Shown: piece after piece, positions 59,167 through 62,332 of the stretch
Layout of the letters: every line of letters starts with the position of its first letter
How positions within the stretch are numbered: position 1 is the stretch's first letter
Assembly (NCBI GenBank): GCA_903826205.1
Contig: CAIKDP010000031.1
Location: 1-62,332, forward strand
Source of the DNA: Akkermansiaceae bacterium
GTDB taxonomy: Bacteria; Verrucomicrobiota; Verrucomicrobiia; Verrucomicrobiales; Akkermansiaceae
Direction of reading: 5' to 3'
DNA: 62,332 nucleotides
The notes under the pieces: generated by a model
The model's database searches: none
Told to the model about the DNA's origin: nothing
The model's input: the letters and a program-made list of their open reading frames with translations, nothing else
Program-made: the position numbers and the translations under genes

Positions 59167-62100
59167 ATGACTCGTACCCCCGTTGTTCGTCTCGCCCTTT
59201 CCGGCGCTTGGCTCATCGCCATGGCCTTGACCACCGGCCCGGCCCGGGCGGGCCTCATCAACGTTGATTTCAACGACGCCACAGCCAATAACGGCAACCC
59301 GACCGCCACCTTTGCCGGGGCGGCTGCCATCGGCCAAGTGGGTGACCAATGGAACGGAATCAACGTCGCGGATGGCTGGGGCGACACCAACACCACCAAA
59401 GTCTATGCGGGGCTCATCGATGCTTTCGGCAGTTCCACAGGGGCAACCCTGACCCTCACCGGCAGCAGGCTTGCCTACGTGAATGTGGATGGCGGGCTGG
59501 GTTATACCCGGCCCTATGATCCACTGTTGCTGGACTTGCTCACCAACAAGCCCGTTTTCACCTTCAGCGGCCTCACGCCCGGCAGCTATGACGTCTATGT
59601 GTATTCGGGTGACGTCGATAAAGACGGCAAAGGCGACTCGTCCGGATCGGTCCAGATCAACAGTGGCACCAAGCAATTTTTCACTGCCAGTCTGGTTGGA
59701 ACGGCGCTGGTTGCGGGCCGCGACTACCTCAAATTCAGCGGCGTGTCGGTGACCAATGGCACACTCACGATCAATGGTGTGGACTTTGGTGACGGCTACG
59801 CGCTGCGGATTGCCGGATTCCAAATCAAGCTTGCGTTACCGGTTGTGACCTGGGCTTCGACGGGCACTGTTGATTGGGGTACGGCGAGCAACTGGACCTC
59901 CGAGTATGGAGCCATAGCGCCGCCCAACGCTGTCGGCTCGAACGTGATATTCAAAGCCAGTGCAGCCCTCGGTAATGTGGATCTGGGTGGCACCGACCGG
60001 ACCGTGGGCGTCCTCACCTTCAACAACGTGGACGCAACGAGCATGACGCTGGCCAGCGCGCAAGGCAGGACGCTGGTGGTCGATAACGGCAGCGCGGCCC
60101 CGGGTGTCACGGTCAGTGGCACCCATGCCATCAGTGCGGGCGTGAAACTCAATGGCGACCTCAGCATCAAACCCAATGCCACTACCGACACCCTGACCCT
60201 TGGCGGTCCTATCAGCAATTTCAACGCCACGGCACGGGGCATCAGCCTGTTGGGCAGCGGCACCCTGGTGTTGACTGGCAACAACACCTACACCGGCCTG
60301 ACCCAAGTCACATCCGGAACCCTCGCGATCGCCTCGACCAGTGCCCTGCCGGGTTGGAACGTCAATGGCAGATACGCGGTTTCCAGTGGCGCAGCCATCG
60401 CTGTGGGCAACGGCGTAAGCGAGGCCGAAATCGCCGGCATCCGGGCCACCAGCAACTTTGCCGCCGGGGCGCTGCTCGGCTTTGATACCCGCGCCGGTGA
60501 TCGCAGTTTTCCCGCCATGAGCGGCACGCTCGGCTTGATCAAGGCGGGTGCAAACAAACTGACATTGACCGGATCCAACAGTTACAGCGGGGGCACGAAG
60601 ATTGCCAGTGGCACGCTCGAAATCGGCGGCGGCGGCACCTTGGGTGGCGGTAGTTACAGCGGCGCGATTTTCATCAACAGCGGGGCGTCGCTGAATTTCA
60701 CCACCAGCGCGGACCAGACATTGGGTGCTGCCATCTCGGGCGCTGGCGGGCTGGCTTGGAACGGTGCCGGCACGTTGACCCTCAATGCCAACAGCAGCTA
60801 CAGCGGCGGCGTGACCGTCAATGGCGGAACCCTAAAGCCACTGACCGGCGATGCGTTCCAGGGCAACCTGCAAATCAACGCCGGCGCCAAGGCAACCTTC
60901 ACCAACGGTTGGGCGTCGGGTGTCGGCCGCACGCTTGTCATCAATGGCGGCACCCTCGATAGCCTTAAGACGGGTCAGGGCACCGATTTCAGTTTGGCAG
61001 CGGTCACCTTGCAGGGCGGGCTCTGGGCGCAGACCGGCAGCGCGTATTACGACATTTACAACAACGGGGTGACGGGGGCTTTGCCCATCACCACCTTGGC
61101 AAGTGGCACGGAGGCGACCATCGCGGCCAACCTTCACACGCGCCTGAGTGCCAATTTTTCAGGGGATTTGTTGTTTACGGTGGCCAAAGGCAGCACGGCG
61201 AGTGGGGTTGATTTGGTGGTCAGCGGCTTGCTGGATCCACGCGGCGGCAGTGGTAATGTCACCAAGGCCGGGCCCGGGCTTATGGCCATCACGGGCACTC
61301 ACAACCTTCCGGCAGGCGGTGACTTCGGCACCTACGCCGGCACAACCTCGGATACCGGCGGCACCTTGCAATTGGGCACGGGCGGGACCACCGGTTCGAT
61401 CGACAGTTCCAGCGGGGTGAGCGTGGCGGCCGGTGCCACGTTGGCCTTCAAGCGCAGTGACAATCCGGCCTTCGGCTTGAAAGTCACGGGAGCCGGCAAC
61501 CTCAGTCAAGTGGGTGCCGGGACGGTCTATCTCGCCAACCCCACCAGTGACTACACAGGCGTCACCACCCTGAGTGCCGGTGTGCTCAACGTCAGCATGC
61601 TGGCCAACGTCAACACCGCCAGCCCCATCGGCAAGGGGTCCTCCGGCGGCGCGGCGGCCGACCTCGTTATCAACGGTGGCACCCTCCAACACACGGCCGC
61701 CAGCGCGGCCACCAACCGCCTCTTTACCATCGGTGCCAACGGCGCAACCCTCGACGCCTCCAGTTCCTTCATGAGTATCGGCAGTGGCGGCGGAGCTCTC
61801 GCATTCTCCACCAGCAATAGCCCGGCCAGCCTGACCTTGAAAGGGTCGGGCGTTGGCATGCTGGCGGCCAGTGTGGGCAATAGCGGCAGCGGCAGCAACC
61901 TCACCGCGTTGACCAAATCCGGTACTGGCAGTTGGACCTTGAGTGGTGCCAACACTTATACGGGCACGACGACCGTGAGTGGTGGCAAGCTCTATCTCAA
62001 TGGTGACAACGCCACACCGACCATCGCGGTGGGCACGGGGGCCGCGCTCGGCGGCACTGGCAATGCGAGTGCGGCCACCGTCACCGTGGCCGCTGGCGGC

Positions 62101-62332
62101 AATGTTGAAGGTGGCGCGGGCACCCTGACCTTGGCTAACTTGACCTTCAGCGGCGGTGGTGCCGTCAACGTGAGCAATCTTGGCTCCTACGCCAGTGTTC
62201 CCGCCATCCGCACGAGCGGTCTAACCGCCAATGGGGGAAGTGGATCCGTTGTGATTTCGGTGAGCGGCACTCTGCCTGCGGGAAGCGGCACGACCCATCT
62301 GCTCGAGCATGTCGGAGACATCGGCGGTACCG
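59167..62332 (+). CDS. Second PATR-repeat secreted protein (C-terminus beyond the window)
   Basis: The frame from ATG 59167 stays open to the window edge: at least 1,055 residues. A signal peptide (MTRTPVVRLALSGAWLIAMA, cleavage near ARA) is followed by an N-terminal globular domain (about 30-220: LINVDFNDATANNG, FSGLTPGSYDVYVYSGDVDKDG, INGVDFGDGYALRIAGFQIK). This galactose-binding-like domain is common at the start of verrucomicrobial surface proteins and absent from the giant protein. A header VVTWASTGTVDWGTASNWTS near 222 opens the PATR region, with units such as LVLTGNNTYTGLTQV, KLTLTGSNSYSGGTKI and WTLSGANTYTGTTTV. The C-terminal sorting region is not in the window. Confidence 0.9.
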   Translation, partial: MTRTPVVRLALSGAWLIAMALTTGPARAGLINVDFNDATANNGNPTATFAGAAAIGQVGDQWNGINVADGWGDTNTTKVYAGLIDAFGSSTGATLTLTGSRLAYVNVDGGLGYTRPYDPLLLDLLTNKPVFTFSGLTPGSYDVYVYSGDVDKDGKGDSSGSVQINSGTKQFFTASLVGTALVAGRDYLKFSGVSVTNGTLTINGVDFGDGYALRIAGFQIKLALPVVTWASTGTVDWGTASNWTSEYGAIAPPNAVGSNVIFKASAALGNVDLGGTDRTVGVLTFNNVDATSMTLASAQGRTLVVDNGSAAPGVTVSGTHAISAGVKLNGDLSIKPNATTDTLTLGGPISNFNATARGISLLGSGTLVLTGNNTYTGLTQVTSGTLAIASTSALPGWNVNGRYAVSSGAAIAVGNGVSEAEIAGIRATSNFAAGALLGFDTRAGDRSFPAMSGTLGLIKAGANKLTLTGSNSYSGGTKIASGTLEIGGGGTLGGGSYSGAIFINSGASLNFTTSADQTLGAAISGAGGLAWNGAGTLTLNANSSYSGGVTVNGGTLKPLTGDAFQGNLQINAGAKATFTNGWASGVGRTLVINGGTLDSLKTGQGTDFSLAAVTLQGGLWAQTGSAYYDIYNNGVTGALPITTLASGTEATIAANLHTRLSANFSGDLLFTVAKGSTASGVDLVVSGLLDPRGGSGNVTKAGPGLMAITGTHNLPAGGDFGTYAGTTSDTGGTLQLGTGGTTGSIDSSSGVSVAAGATLAFKRSDNPAFGLKVTGAGNLSQVGAGTVYLANPTSDYTGVTTLSAGVLNVSMLANVNTASPIGKGSSGGAAADLVINGGTLQHTAASAATNRLFTIGANGATLDASSSFMSIGSGGGALAFSTSNSPASLTLKGSGVGMLAASVGNSGSGSNLTALTKSGTGSWTLSGANTYTGTTTVSGGKLYLNGDNATPTIAVGTGAALGGTGNASAATVTVAAGGNVEGGAGTLTLANLTFSGGGAVNVSNLGSYASVPAIRTSGLTANGGSGSVVISVSGTLPAGSGTTHLLEHVGDIGGT

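Overview
The window looks like a chromosomal segment of a GC-rich member of the phylum Verrucomicrobiota. Three things point there. Upstream of recA lies a perfect TGTTC-N4-GAACA palindrome, the LexA operator type described for this phylum. Two genes encode secreted autotransporter-associated beta-strand (PATR) repeat proteins of the kind this phylum carries in large numbers. Several secreted carbohydrate-active enzymes (GH29 fucosidase, GH110-like, GH5-like, sialate O-acetylesterase) occur beside menaquinone genes. Genus cannot be fixed from the sequence alone. Most start codons lack an obvious Shine-Dalgarno sequence.

Left part (1-18733). The left edge holds two tandem copies of a 118-bp hairpin-rich repeat. 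Then come a bifunctional class A penicillin-binding protein (-), a divergent pair of HtrA-like secreted proteins (+; the second has lost its catalytic residues and carries a PDZ domain inside the protease fold), menH and menB (+), and a PRiA4 ORF3-like protein (-). A minus-strand block follows in transcription order: sialate O-acetylesterase, GH110-like beta-helix protein, recA with its LexA box, GH5-like hydrolase. After it come a secreted two-repeat protein with an FtsX-type permease (+), a GH29 alpha-L-fucosidase (-) and a PQQ-type beta-propeller protein (+). The enzymes suggest scavenging of fucosylated, galactosylated and acetylated glycans.

Centre (18734-48943). One gene of about 29.9 kb fills almost half the window. 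It encodes a signal-peptide protein of about 9,956 residues made of PATR beta-strand repeats. It is built from at least five large super-modules, each opening with a Trp-rich header like the protein's own mature N-terminus. A LamG-like domain is inserted once, the C-terminus has a DxDxDG-type motif, and I see no translocator beta-barrel.

Right part (48944-62332). After a strong hairpin come tRNA-Cys(GCA) (-), then a minus-strand group transcribed as GalU-like nucleotidyltransferase, a 1,112-residue sugar-kinase/UDPGP-pyrophosphorylase fusion, and bioA. Next on the plus strand are a type IV-pilin/pseudopilin-like protein, a small DUF2892-type membrane protein and a HisKA_2-type histidine kinase whose first membrane segment is in another reading frame (apparent +1 frameshift). 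An outer-membrane porin-like gene (-) is divergent from a second PATR gene (+) that runs off the window edge.

The best leads for something undescribed are the mosaic construction of the giant protein, the kinase-pyrophosphorylase fusion beside a degenerate GalU-like protein, and the PDZ-interrupted pseudo-HtrA.
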